A DNA stretch of 6,069 nt from Deltaproteobacteria bacterium (GTDB lineage: Bacteria > Desulfobacterota > Desulfobacteria > Desulfobacterales > Desulfobacteraceae), in the NCBI GenBank assembly GCA_019314105.1, contig JAFCZY010000291.1:1-6069 (forward strand), given 5' to 3'. A model generated the notes under the pieces. That model had not been told where the DNA came from. It made no database searches and saw nothing but the letters and a program-made list of their open reading frames with translations. This document shows, in pieces, positions 1 to 6,069 of this stretch (positions within the stretch are counted from its first letter, which is position 1; the number at the start of each line of letters is the position of its first letter). The position numbers and the translations under genes are program-made.

Positions 1-678
1 CAGAAGACTGCAGCGCTTGCCATGGCAAAAGTTGATTTTCAAAAAGCCGATCTTGCAGTCATTAAAACCCGGATTAAAGCTGATTTTCATGGATTTATTC
101 TGGATAAATTTGTCGAAAAAGGAGAGGTTGTCAATTTCGGTCAGATCTTAGGGTCAATTTATCAAAAAGACCGTCTGAATGTAGATGTGAGAATTTCTCC
201 GGAAAAAATGAAATGGATAGACGCTTTTTTTGAGAACGATAAAACACCGGATGCAAAAGTGGTGCTGGCCAATTCCGACAGGGAAAAGTTGTATGTCTGG
301 AATGCCAAAGTCGCCCGGGTAAAGGCAAAGATTGACGAAAAAACCAGAACCCTGCCCATGACGCTTGAGATATTGAATTCTGATGCAGCAATAAAAAACG
401 GGTTTGATTTAAAACCGGGTACATTTGTTAAATGCAGCATTATCGGAGAGACGTATGAAAATATTTTTGTTTTGCCAAGGTATTTGTTGAAGCGTGATAA
501 TATACTTTTTACAGTGAATGGCCATCATTTAAAAATGAAAAAGGTGGAGGTTCTAAGAAAATTTGAAGATGAGATTTATATTAAGGGTGGATTAAACCCG
601 GGTGATAAGATTATTTTTTCTCCCCTTCCAGGTGCCCGTGACGGAATGGAACTCACCATCAGGCAAAACGGAAAATAA
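1..678 (+). CDS. RND efflux membrane fusion protein (HlyD/AcrA-like), 3' part only
   Basis: This is the periplasmic adaptor of a tripartite RND efflux pump, which links the inner-membrane permease to an outer-membrane channel. The frame is open from base 1, so the gene begins outside the window; the first ATG (base 22) is probably internal. About 225 residues remain. They begin near the end of the hairpin with a lipoyl-like half-motif (IKADFHGFILDKFVEKGEVV, about residues 25-44) that packs against a first half lying upstream. A beta-barrel domain follows, including 'FDLKPGTFVKCSI', and then a membrane-proximal domain with 'GGLNPGDKII' and 'ARDGMEL', both typical of AcrA-type adaptors. The N-terminal signal or membrane anchor and most of the coiled coil are missing because of the window edge. 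The stop codon lies 3 bases before the RND permease start, the standard adaptor-permease order. The substrate cannot be inferred. Family assignment is firm; subfamily is not. Confidence 0.88.
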   Translation, partial: QKTAALAMAKVDFQKADLAVIKTRIKADFHGFILDKFVEKGEVVNFGQILGSIYQKDRLNVDVRISPEKMKWIDAFFENDKTPDAKVVLANSDREKLYVWNAKVARVKAKIDEKTRTLPMTLEILNSDAAIKNGFDLKPGTFVKCSIIGETYENIFVLPRYLLKRDNILFTVNGHHLKMKKVEVLRKFEDEIYIKGGLNPGDKIIFSPLPGARDGMELTIRQNGK

Positions 679-681
679 AAT

Positions 682-3264
682 ATGGAAGCACTGGGGAAAT
701 GGTCTGTTGAGCACAGGGTTTCAGTCAATTTGATAATGATCTTTCTCATTGTTGCAGGCCTGTATACGGCCTTTAATATGAAACGGGAAATGTTTCCCCA
801 GTTTTCCGTTGATATGATTAATATCTCCGTAATATATCCCGGAGCATCACCCGAAGAAGTTGAAGAAGGGATCTGTATCAAGCTCGAAGAGCAGCTCAAA
901 AGCCTTGAAGATATGGAAACCATGCACTCAACTGCCCTTGAGGGGCGTGGGTCGGTACTGTTGGAACTTGCCACCGGAACAGATATTAACAAAAAACTCG
1001 ATGAGGTAAGGACAGAGATAGACCTGATCGATTCATTCCCCGATGAAGCCGAAGACCCGATTGTTATTGAGATTAAAAATAATCCGCCGGCCATTTATCT
1101 GGCCATCTATGGTGATGTCGAAGAAAGAGTGCTAAAGGATACTGCCGAAAAAATAAGGGATGACCTTGTGGGGATGGATGAAATTTCCCTTGCAAACCTT
1201 ATTGGCATCCGGGACTATGAAATTTCCATTGAAGTGTCTGAAGAAAATCTGCAACGATTTAATCTGTCTTTTGATCAGGTGGCACTGGCCGTAAAGACCG
1301 GAAGTCTTGATTTGCCGGGGGGTAAGATCAAGACAAAAGGAGGAGAGTTCCTGGTTCGGGCCAAGGGAAAATTATATAGAGGTGAAGAGTTTGAACGGAT
1401 TCCGGTGGTGACCAGAGAAGACGGAACACGTATTCAGCTTGGAGAGGTTGCAACGGTTATCGATGGATTTGAAGATACAGATATCAAAGCACGGTTTAAC
1501 GGAAAACCCGCAGTCCTTGTAGCTATCAATCGAACGGACAATCAGGATACCATTGCCATTTCAAAAGCAGTCAAAGACTATATTAAAACCCATAAGGCAT
1601 CTCTTCCCAAAGGGATTACCCTGGGCTATTGGTTTGATATGGCGGAAATGGTTCAGAACCGGATTGATCTTTTGGTGAAAAACGGTGCCCAGGGAATATT
1701 GCTGGTGTTTATTGTACTGGCCCTGTTCCTTGATCTGGGACTTGCTTTCTGGGTGGCATCAGGGATACCCATATCATTTATGGGGGCTTTTCTTATCCTT
1801 GATTTTTTTGGTGCATCCATCAATATGTTATCTTTGTTCGGGTTTATCATGACATTGGGTATTCTGGTGGATGATGCCATTATTATCGGGGAAAATGTCT
1901 ATACCCATTATAAAACGGGCAAATCTGCCAGGGATTCAGTGATTGACAGTATTTCCCAGATTGGTGCGCCGGTTGTAATGGCGGTGACCACAACCATTGT
2001 CGCATTTACGCCATTGATGCATATTGAAGGAATTATGGGAAAGTTTATTTATATCATGCCCCAGGCTGTGATCTGTATCCTTGCCATATCTCTCGTTGAA
2101 GCCTTTCTTATTCTGCCGGCTCACCTTGCGCATACCCTGACTCCCCCGAAAAAGAAGAAAAGCCTGATTTACCGGATTTGTTTTTTCTGGCTTGCGTGGC
2201 TGAAAAAAGATATTCTGGAGGGGCATAAGTGGATTCGGGACAGAGTTGAAAAAGCCTTGAATATTTTTATTTATTCACTCTATACCCCTGTTTTAAAATA
2301 TTGTGTCAAGAATCGGTATTTCACGCTTGCTATCGGGTTTGGAATATTAATTGTCAGCATCGGGGTTCTGGCAGGCGGGCATGTGCCCTTTGTATTTTTT
2401 CCAAAAACCGACAGTAACTGGATCATTTCAGAGATTATTTATCCTTTGGGGACTCCTTTTGAAGCCACAGAAAAGGCCATCAAAAAAATTGAAAAGGGGG
2501 CAGTTGATCTCAATGATTTTTTTCGGAAAAGGGTGGTGAATGGTGAAGATCTGATGGTTAATAATTTTTCCCAGGTGGGTATTATTCCCAGAAGGGACTG
2601 GAAACCAGGCGCATACGGGGGACATTGCGGGGAAGTCTGGATAGAGATGGTGCCCGCTTCAGAACGACCGGACATTTCTGCACCTGAAGTGACGGCAAAA
2701 TGGCGTGAGTTGACAGGAGATATTCTTGGGGTAGAGCAGCTCACCTTTTCTATTATCGCCGGTGGGCCAGGGGGGAATCCCATAGAAATTCAACTGAAGG
2801 GCAATGATTTTGAGCAGCTTCAACTTGCAGCAGACGACTTAAAGAATGAAATTGGCAAATACCCAGGAACGTTTGATATTACAGATAATTTCAGGCCGGG
2901 CAAGATGGAAATGCAGATTCATCTCAGAAAAGGCGCTAAATCTTTAGGCGTTACCCTGGCTGATATTGCCATTCAGATCCGGCAGGCCTATTATGGCGAT
3001 GAAGTGTTAAAAATTCAAAGGGGTAAAGATGATATCAAGGTCATGGTGCGGTATTCTCAAAAAGAGAGGGAATCTGAAGCCAGTATTGATGACTTAAGAA
3101 TTCGAACTCGTGACCAAAGAGAAATACCCTTAAACCAGGTGGCTGATATTAAAATGGAGAGAGGGTATTCAACCATTCAGCGGGTAGACAGAAAAAGGAT
3201 TATCACGGTCATTTCCGATATTAATGAAGATATCGCCAATGCAAGTTCCGGGCGTGATTTATGA
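682..3264 (+). CDS. RND efflux permease, N-terminal fragment (TM1-TM7 plus most of both periplasmic domains)
   Basis: This is the inner-membrane proton-driven exporter subunit, 860 codons as it stands. TM1 is at residues about 13-31. The porter-domain start 'REMFPQFSVDMINISVIYPG' is the usual RND signature. TM2-TM6 lie at about 337-483. TM4 contains GILVDDAIIIGEN with adjacent Asp397 and Asp398, equivalent to the proton-relay aspartates of AcrB. A basic cytoplasmic stretch (KKKK) follows TM6, TM7 is at about 547-566, and the second periplasmic domain runs to residue 854. The last six residues (SSGRDL) are out-of-frame sequence before a TGA at 3262-3264. The ATG at 682 is preceded only by a weak GGA and lies 3 bases after the adaptor stop, so translation is probably coupled. 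Without TM8-TM12 this product should not form a working transporter. It belongs to the broad HAE-type RND family common in deltaproteobacteria; specificity is unknown. Confidence 0.85.
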   Translation: MEALGKWSVEHRVSVNLIMIFLIVAGLYTAFNMKREMFPQFSVDMINISVIYPGASPEEVEEGICIKLEEQLKSLEDMETMHSTALEGRGSVLLELATGTDINKKLDEVRTEIDLIDSFPDEAEDPIVIEIKNNPPAIYLAIYGDVEERVLKDTAEKIRDDLVGMDEISLANLIGIRDYEISIEVSEENLQRFNLSFDQVALAVKTGSLDLPGGKIKTKGGEFLVRAKGKLYRGEEFERIPVVTREDGTRIQLGEVATVIDGFEDTDIKARFNGKPAVLVAINRTDNQDTIAISKAVKDYIKTHKASLPKGITLGYWFDMAEMVQNRIDLLVKNGAQGILLVFIVLALFLDLGLAFWVASGIPISFMGAFLILDFFGASINMLSLFGFIMTLGILVDDAIIIGENVYTHYKTGKSARDSVIDSISQIGAPVVMAVTTTIVAFTPLMHIEGIMGKFIYIMPQAVICILAISLVEAFLILPAHLAHTLTPPKKKKSLIYRICFFWLAWLKKDILEGHKWIRDRVEKALNIFIYSLYTPVLKYCVKNRYFTLAIGFGILIVSIGVLAGGHVPFVFFPKTDSNWIISEIIYPLGTPFEATEKAIKKIEKGAVDLNDFFRKRVVNGEDLMVNNFSQVGIIPRRDWKPGAYGGHCGEVWIEMVPASERPDISAPEVTAKWRELTGDILGVEQLTFSIIAGGPGGNPIEIQLKGNDFEQLQLAADDLKNEIGKYPGTFDITDNFRPGKMEMQIHLRKGAKSLGVTLADIAIQIRQAYYGDEVLKIQRGKDDIKVMVRYSQKERESEASIDDLRIRTRDQREIPLNQVADIKMERGYSTIQRVDRKRIITVISDINEDIANASSGRDL

Positions 3265-3838
3265 TCTGGAAGGTCAGGCAAAAAGGACTGAAGAATCTTT
3301 GAACAGCCTGAAGGTGGGCTTTTCTCTTGCAGGAATGATCATGTTTTTGCTTCTTGCCAGTCAGTTCAGATCCTATATCCAGCCGGTCATCATTATGACC
3401 GCCATCCCGTTTGGACTCATCGGTGCCATTATCGGGCACTATTTCATGAACCTTGATATCACCATGATCAGTATTTTCGGAATTGTCGCACTCTCCGGAA
3501 TTGTGGTGAATGATTCTTTGATTTTAATCGATTTTATTAATTCAAAGGTCAGGGACGGGGCAATGATTTTTGATGCGGTTATTGATGCCGGACAAAGCCG
3601 GTTCAGGCCGGTGCTGCTGACCTCGGTGACAACTGTGGCAGGCCTTTTCCCGCTTCTTCTGGAAACCAGTTTTCAGGCACAGTTTTTAATTCCAATGGCG
3701 GTCAGTATCAGTTTTGGTCTGATGGCAGCCACTGTTTTAACCCTTGTTTTTGTCCCGTCTTTGTATGTGGTGATCAATGATATGGTAGGAATTTTTATTG
3801 CCGGGGAGGATGAAGATTTATCAAATGAAAATGGATAA
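3224..3838 (+). CDS. RND efflux permease, C-terminal fragment (TM8-TM12), out of frame with the N-terminal part
   Basis: Family-like sequence starts at about 3245 with VPGVIYDLEGQAK, the conserved segment before TM8. It continues through TM8 (VGFSLAGMIMFLLLASQF), TM9 (from PVIIMTAIPFG), TM10 (containing FGIVALSGIVVNDSLILI), TM11 (RPVLLTSVTTVAGLFPLLLE) and TM12, the normal C-terminal half of an RND permease. The first ATG of this frame (3224) lies inside codons of the upstream fragment, so its first seven residues (MKISPMQ) are not family sequence. Neither that ATG nor the GTG at 3254 has a visible Shine-Dalgarno sequence, so separate translation is doubtful. The 3' end overlaps the methyltransferase start region by about 14 bases. 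It is best read as the tail of the broken gene, not as an independent protein. Confidence 0.72.
   Translation: MKISPMQVPGVIYDLEGQAKRTEESLNSLKVGFSLAGMIMFLLLASQFRSYIQPVIIMTAIPFGLIGAIIGHYFMNLDITMISIFGIVALSGIVVNDSLILIDFINSKVRDGAMIFDAVIDAGQSRFRPVLLTSVTTVAGLFPLLLETSFQAQFLIPMAVSISFGLMAATVLTLVFVPSLYVVINDMVGIFIAGEDEDLSNENG
3241..3250 (+). other. Frame-change and apparent deletion junction in the RND permease
   Basis: Up to the GCA codon at 3241-3243 (…DINEDIANA) the permease is in frame 1. From GTT at 3245 or CCG at 3248 (VPGVIYDL) it is in frame 2. In related RND permeases as I know them, a helix of roughly 15-20 residues lies between the 'D-NA' segment and the 'PG-YDLEG' segment. Here they are practically adjacent. 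Frame arithmetic says a deletion must have a length of 2 modulo 3 (for example 47, 50, 53, 56 or 59 bases). No homopolymer or slippery heptamer lies at the junction. Confidence 0.7.
3787..3810 (+). promoter_or_regulatory. Competing Shine-Dalgarno sequences deciding the methyltransferase start
   Basis: Two purine-rich sites lie inside the end of the permease gene. AGGA at 3787-3790 is 7 bases before a TTG at 3798. GGGGAGGA at 3803-3810 is the stronger match but ends 14 bases before the ATG at 3825 and 20 before the ATG at 3831. The ATG at 3810 overlaps the second site and is unlikely. I favour 3825 or 3831 because recognisable protein sequence begins at about MDNIFNKDFW. The TTG has better spacing and cannot be excluded. 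Confidence 0.4.
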
Positions 3839-4700
3839 TATATTTAACAAAGATTTTTGGATCAACGAATGGGAAAATGATACAAAGGACGATACGTATC
3901 ATGTTCATAAGGGGTTTTCTACCTGTGAATACTGGGACAAAGCAGCAGCTACCTACGATCAGAATAATAAAGAAATTAAAAATCGCCGACTTGAAAAAAC
4001 AATGGCAATCTTTAAAAAAAATAATCTTTTATTTGAAGGAATGACGGTTCTTGAAATCGGGTGTGGGACAGGTACTGTTGCAATAGAGCTGGCAAAACAG
4101 GGCGCTCAGGTAACCGCCCTTGATTTTTCAAAAGGGATGCTGGAAAAATTTAAACAGGATATCACACCGGATATTGGAAAGAATATCACCGTTCTGAATC
4201 AAGACTGGCATAAAATAGAGATAAACGCAAAAGGATGGGAGAAGAAGTTTGATTTTGTTATTGCCTTTATGTCTCCGGGAGTGGCAACCCCGGAATCTTT
4301 TTTCAAAATGATGCGCTGTTCAAAAAAAGGATGTGCCATACGAGGATGGGCCGCAAAAAGGAATCACCCGATTTTGTCTGATTTGTGGAAAATAATAATG
4401 GGAACGCCTCTTGAGGATAAGCCCCAGAGCATTTTATATAAATTAAATCTCTTGTTTTCATTGGGGTTTTTCCCGGAGATTACCTTTGATACCATTGAGT
4501 GGGAACAGACAGCATCTGTTGAAGAAGAATTGGGTCGGCAGATGGCTTTTTTCAAAAAAGTGAGCAAAAAAGCCGATATTGAGCTTGAAAAAATAATTCG
4601 TCCTTATCTTGAGCGTATATCAACAGACGATTATATTGTCCGGAAGCACAAAGGATTGACAGCTCTGGCCGTCTGGGATATGGCGTCACGATACCCTTAA
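3825..4700 (+). CDS. Class I SAM-dependent methyltransferase
   Basis: This is a predicted soluble cytoplasmic methyltransferase using S-adenosylmethionine, about 291 residues from this start. An N-terminal cap (DFWINEWEND…STCEYWDKAAATYDQ) precedes the Rossmann-like domain. Motif I is VLEIGCGTG at about residues 75-83. The acidic residue closing strand 2 lies in VTALDFSKGM, and the motif IV region contains FDFVIAFMSPG (about 142-152). The C-terminal third is helical and would form the acceptor-binding part. The acceptor cannot be told from sequence: the cap does not match the rRNA, tRNA, ubiquinone or protein methyltransferases I can recognise. The gene overlaps the end of the permease gene, so it is probably the last gene of the efflux operon, which would fit modification of an exported or toxic small molecule, but that is inference. 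Its stop overlaps the stop of the convergent HdrB-like gene. Alternative starts are TTG 3798 and ATG 3831. Confidence 0.85.
   Translation: MKMDNIFNKDFWINEWENDTKDDTYHVHKGFSTCEYWDKAAATYDQNNKEIKNRRLEKTMAIFKKNNLLFEGMTVLEIGCGTGTVAIELAKQGAQVTALDFSKGMLEKFKQDITPDIGKNITVLNQDWHKIEINAKGWEKKFDFVIAFMSPGVATPESFFKMMRCSKKGCAIRGWAAKRNHPILSDLWKIIMGTPLEDKPQSILYKLNLLFSLGFFPEITFDTIEWEQTASVEEELGRQMAFFKKVSKKADIELEKIIRPYLERISTDDYIVRKHKGLTALAVWDMASRYP
4697..4700. other. Shared TTAA: overlapping stop codons of convergent genes
   Basis: The plus-strand methyltransferase stops with TAA at 4698-4700. The minus-strand HdrB-like gene stops with TAA at 4699-4697. The two genes therefore overlap tail to tail by 4 bases on a palindrome. 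No room remains for an intergenic terminator, and I saw no stem-loop followed by a T run close to either end, so transcripts probably read into the opposite gene. Confidence 0.85.
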
Positions 4701-5509
4701 ATCAGTTTCTCTTTCTTAATTCCCAAAGCCGCACCCAGAATTTGTGTAAAAAGGACGGGTGTGATTTTGTGTTTCTGGCACTCCTTTTGGAAAGACAACT
4801 CATTATATTGTATCTGGCAATGGGTACAGGCAGTACAGATATGGTCTGCTCCTGCTTCTAACGCTGCCGTTAATTTAGAATTTAATATTTTTAAAGACAG
4901 GCTTTTATTGGTTTCATAAATGGGATTTCCGCAGCATTCTGTGCTTTTTGACCATTCAACGGTTTTAAATCCAGTGATGTTTATCAGTTCTTCAAAAATT
5001 CGGGGGGCGTGCGGATTATCAAACCCGGTGATCGTAAATGGCCTCAACGCATGACAGCCGTATTGAGTAACGATTTTCTTTTCCGGCAGTTTATGATCAA
5101 TTTTCTTTTTAAGTTCAAGCACGCCAATATCGTTATAAAGAAACGAAAGAAGATGCGTGATCTTTGTTTTCCCATCCCAGAAAATATTTTCATCGGCAAG
5201 AAGGCACTCCATTTTTTGTTTTAATTTTTTGTTTTCATGCCATTGATAAGCTGCATATTTGAGTTGTCCGAAACAGCATTTACAGGGAGTGATGATATCC
5301 AGATCATATTTCCGGGCCAGGGCAAAATTTCTTATGGCGGAGAAAACAGACACTTCAAAATTAGTGCTCCGGGCAGGATAACCGCAGCAATTGAATGGAA
5401 GTTGAATCAGGTCCACGTTCAGTTTTTCCATTAAAGATTGAAAAGAGGTGTCATAGTCTTTCAAATAAAAATTTATTTTACACCCCGGGAAGTATGCAAG
5501 TTTCATCAT
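4697..5509 (-). CDS. HdrB-like protein with two CCG domains (heterodisulfide reductase subunit B family)
   Basis: This 270-residue cytoplasmic redox protein matches the HdrB family, whose members bind two non-cubane [4Fe-4S] clusters and reduce disulfides or pass electrons on. Both cysteine-rich CCG motifs are complete. The first uses Cys10 (FPGC), Cys41-Cys42 (NCCGYP) and Cys76/Cys79 (PCKCC). The second uses Cys152 (YGCHALRP), Cys192-Cys193 (ECCGNP) and Cys228/Cys231 (CTACTHC). Extra cysteines at 78 and 225 sit beside cluster ligands. The length is slightly short of the usual 290-300 residues, but no motif is lost. The start ATG (5509) overlaps the TGA of the HdrC-like gene as ATGA, with AAGGCGG upstream at 5514-5520; a second ATG follows directly at 5506. 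Pairing with an HdrC-like protein supports the assignment. No HdrA flavoprotein or hydrogenase subunit is in view, so the partner and true substrate are unknown. DsrK, GlcF and LutA/LldE-type proteins share the domain but differ in build. Confidence 0.88.
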   Translation of the reverse strand: MMKLAYFPGCKINFYLKDYDTSFQSLMEKLNVDLIQLPFNCCGYPARSTNFEVSVFSAIRNFALARKYDLDIITPCKCCFGQLKYAAYQWHENKKLKQKMECLLADENIFWDGKTKITHLLSFLYNDIGVLELKKKIDHKLPEKKIVTQYGCHALRPFTITGFDNPHAPRIFEELINITGFKTVEWSKSTECCGNPIYETNKSLSLKILNSKLTAALEAGADHICTACTHCQIQYNELSFQKECQKHKITPVLFTQILGAALGIKKEKLI

Positions 5510-6069
5510 TTATCCGCCTTGTCTGCTGCATCCATAATTTTTAACCTGTCGGTCGTCTGGTTTGAGATGTTTCGAAGTTCTATAATGATATCGGCAACTT
5601 TTATTTCGCTGGGGCAATGTTCCTGACACATATAACAGGTCAGGCAGTTCCAGACCATTCGGGTTCCTGCAGCCGTCTGTTTTTTCCCCAGTCTTAACAG
5701 GTTCATGATTTGCTGGGGTGTCATATCGTTATCGTTTCCGCCATAGGCAACGACGGGGCAGACATTGGTGCAAACAGTACACTGAACACAATTTTCAAAA
5801 GAATAAACACGGCCGGTAAGATTCTGGGTCAAGTCATATGCTCTGTCGGCCTGTTCTTTTTCCCATTCTTTATTTTCCCGCTCCTGAAGTGCCGTATCTT
5901 TTACAAAAGTATAATTATCCGGATATCCCATTTTATGCAGTGTTTGCGGAAGTGTCTGCCATATTCCCTGAAGGTCAATCCCTGACGGACAGATATCCGT
6001 ACAACGATTGCACAGGGTACAGTCATCATTGCCAAGTTGAAGCTGATTCAGCTTTTTTGGATTCAGATT
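5506..6069 (-). CDS. HdrC-like multi-[4Fe-4S] protein, 5' end beyond the window
   Basis: This iron-sulfur electron-transfer protein is of the HdrC type and would feed electrons to the HdrB-like partner. An internal ATG at 5931 would give 141 residues. However, the frame continues open to base 6069 and encodes another cluster motif, so the gene is partial and starts outside the window; 187 residues are visible. Counting from the edge, CX2CX2CX3CP motifs lie at 17-28 (CTLCNRCTDICP), 94-105 (CVQCTVCTNVCP) and 142-153 (CLTCYMCQEHCP). The last two form a normal HdrC dicluster domain, ending CPSEIKV and then a helix with IIELRN. The first is followed by PSGIDLQGIW, which resembles the second cluster of a dicluster domain, so another cluster probably lies upstream. 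A charged, probably helical linker (about 57-77) separates the two parts. The stop overlaps the HdrB-like start (ATGA), implying coupled, roughly equal synthesis. Confidence 0.85.
   Translation of the reverse strand, partial: NLNPKKLNQLQLGNDDCTLCNRCTDICPSGIDLQGIWQTLPQTLHKMGYPDNYTFVKDTALQERENKEWEKEQADRAYDLTQNLTGRVYSFENCVQCTVCTNVCPVVAYGGNDNDMTPQQIMNLLRLGKKQTAAGTRMVWNCLTCYMCQEHCPSEIKVADIIIELRNISNQTTDRLKIMDAADKADK

Larger units (their letters stand above)
682..3838 (+). pseudogene. RND efflux permease gene, disrupted by an out-of-frame deletion near codon 854
   Basis: The two reading frames together encode a nearly complete RND (AcrB-superfamily) permease: TM1, first periplasmic domain, TM2-TM7, second periplasmic domain, then TM8-TM12. 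Frame 1 carries codons 1-854 of recognisable sequence. The family sequence resumes in frame 2 at about 3245 and gives another 197 codons, about 1,050 in all. A short stretch expected between the two parts seems absent, so the intact ancestor was probably nearer 1,065-1,070 residues. The break falls within the second periplasmic domain just before TM8, not at the boundary between the two six-helix halves, so it is not a natural split permease. Everything else reads cleanly with no further stops, which suggests a recent lesion or an assembly error. The paired adaptor gene upstream is undamaged in what is visible. Confidence 0.8.

Noticed and set aside
131..440. Minus-strand open frames inside the adaptor gene
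   Set aside because: They are antisense to a clear coding region and show no recognisable motif; coding shadows.
576..1094. A 172-codon minus-strand open frame across the adaptor-permease boundary, and similar ones at 1653-2783
   Set aside because: The serine-rich, low-complexity translation lies opposite strongly conserved RND sequence, with no family similarity that I recognise.
3230..3270. Programmed ribosomal frameshift joining the two permease fragments
   Set aside because: There is no slippery heptamer, no CTT-TGA-like prfB site and no well-placed upstream Shine-Dalgarno or obvious downstream structure. RND permeases are not known to use recoding, and residues appear to be missing at the junction, which a frameshift would not explain.
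682..3838. A natural two-protein split RND permease
   Set aside because: The break lies within the second periplasmic domain before TM8 rather than between the two six-helix repeats, and the downstream fragment lacks a plausible ribosome binding site.
5506..5931. A complete 141-residue HdrC starting at the ATG at 5931
   Set aside because: The frame remains open upstream to the window edge and encodes a further CX2CX2CX3CP motif, so 5931 is an internal methionine.
5009..5985. Plus-strand open frames opposite the HdrB/HdrC-like genes
   Set aside because: They are antisense to genes with complete cysteine cluster motifs and lack recognisable domains or convincing ribosome binding sites.
1..6069. 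CRISPR array, tRNA or rRNA genes, insertion sequence, attachment site or phage-like module
   Set aside because: I saw no spaced direct repeats, terminal inverted repeats, transposase or integrase motifs, or tRNA-like cloverleaf on either strand; nearly every base is within a recognisable gene.

Overview
The window looks like chromosome of an anaerobic, Gram-negative bacterium. My best guess is a sulfate-reducing deltaproteobacterium (Desulfobacterota, Desulfobacterales-like). Three things point there: moderate, slightly AT-rich base composition (by eye), a tripartite-efflux RND system (which implies an outer membrane), and a pair of heterodisulfide-reductase-like (HdrB/HdrC-like) iron-sulfur proteins of the kind abundant in such organisms. 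The assignment is inference from family content, not from a marker gene.

Layout. Plus strand, 1-4700, is one tightly packed unit. It holds the 3' part of an HlyD/AcrA-type membrane fusion protein (1-678, cut by the window edge), an RND efflux permease (682-3838) and a class I SAM-dependent methyltransferase (about 3825-4700). The gaps are 3 bases or overlaps, so these are probably co-transcribed from a promoter upstream of the window. Minus strand, 4697-6069, holds an HdrB-like CCG-domain protein (4697-5509) and, upstream of it in transcription, an HdrC-like multi-cluster ferredoxin protein (5506 to beyond 6069). These two overlap by ATGA and should be translationally coupled. The two units converge, and their stop codons share the palindrome TTAA at 4697-4700. 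No stretch over 300 bases is gene-free, and I see no RNA gene, mobile element, CRISPR array or convincing terminator.

The most notable point is that the RND permease is broken. The reading frame changes at about 3241-3250, just before transmembrane helix 8. The join also appears to lack roughly 15-20 residues that the family normally has there, so this looks like a small out-of-frame deletion (length 2 modulo 3) rather than a single-base error. The other point is that the HdrC-like protein is longer than its first internal ATG (5931) suggests. The frame stays open to the window edge and carries a third CX2CX2CX3CP motif, which hints at a tandem dicluster architecture.

Working together: the fusion protein and permease would form an efflux pump with an outer-membrane channel, now probably inactive. 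The HdrC/HdrB pair would relay electrons in the cytoplasm to an unidentified partner. I see no clear evidence of a new defence or mobile system.
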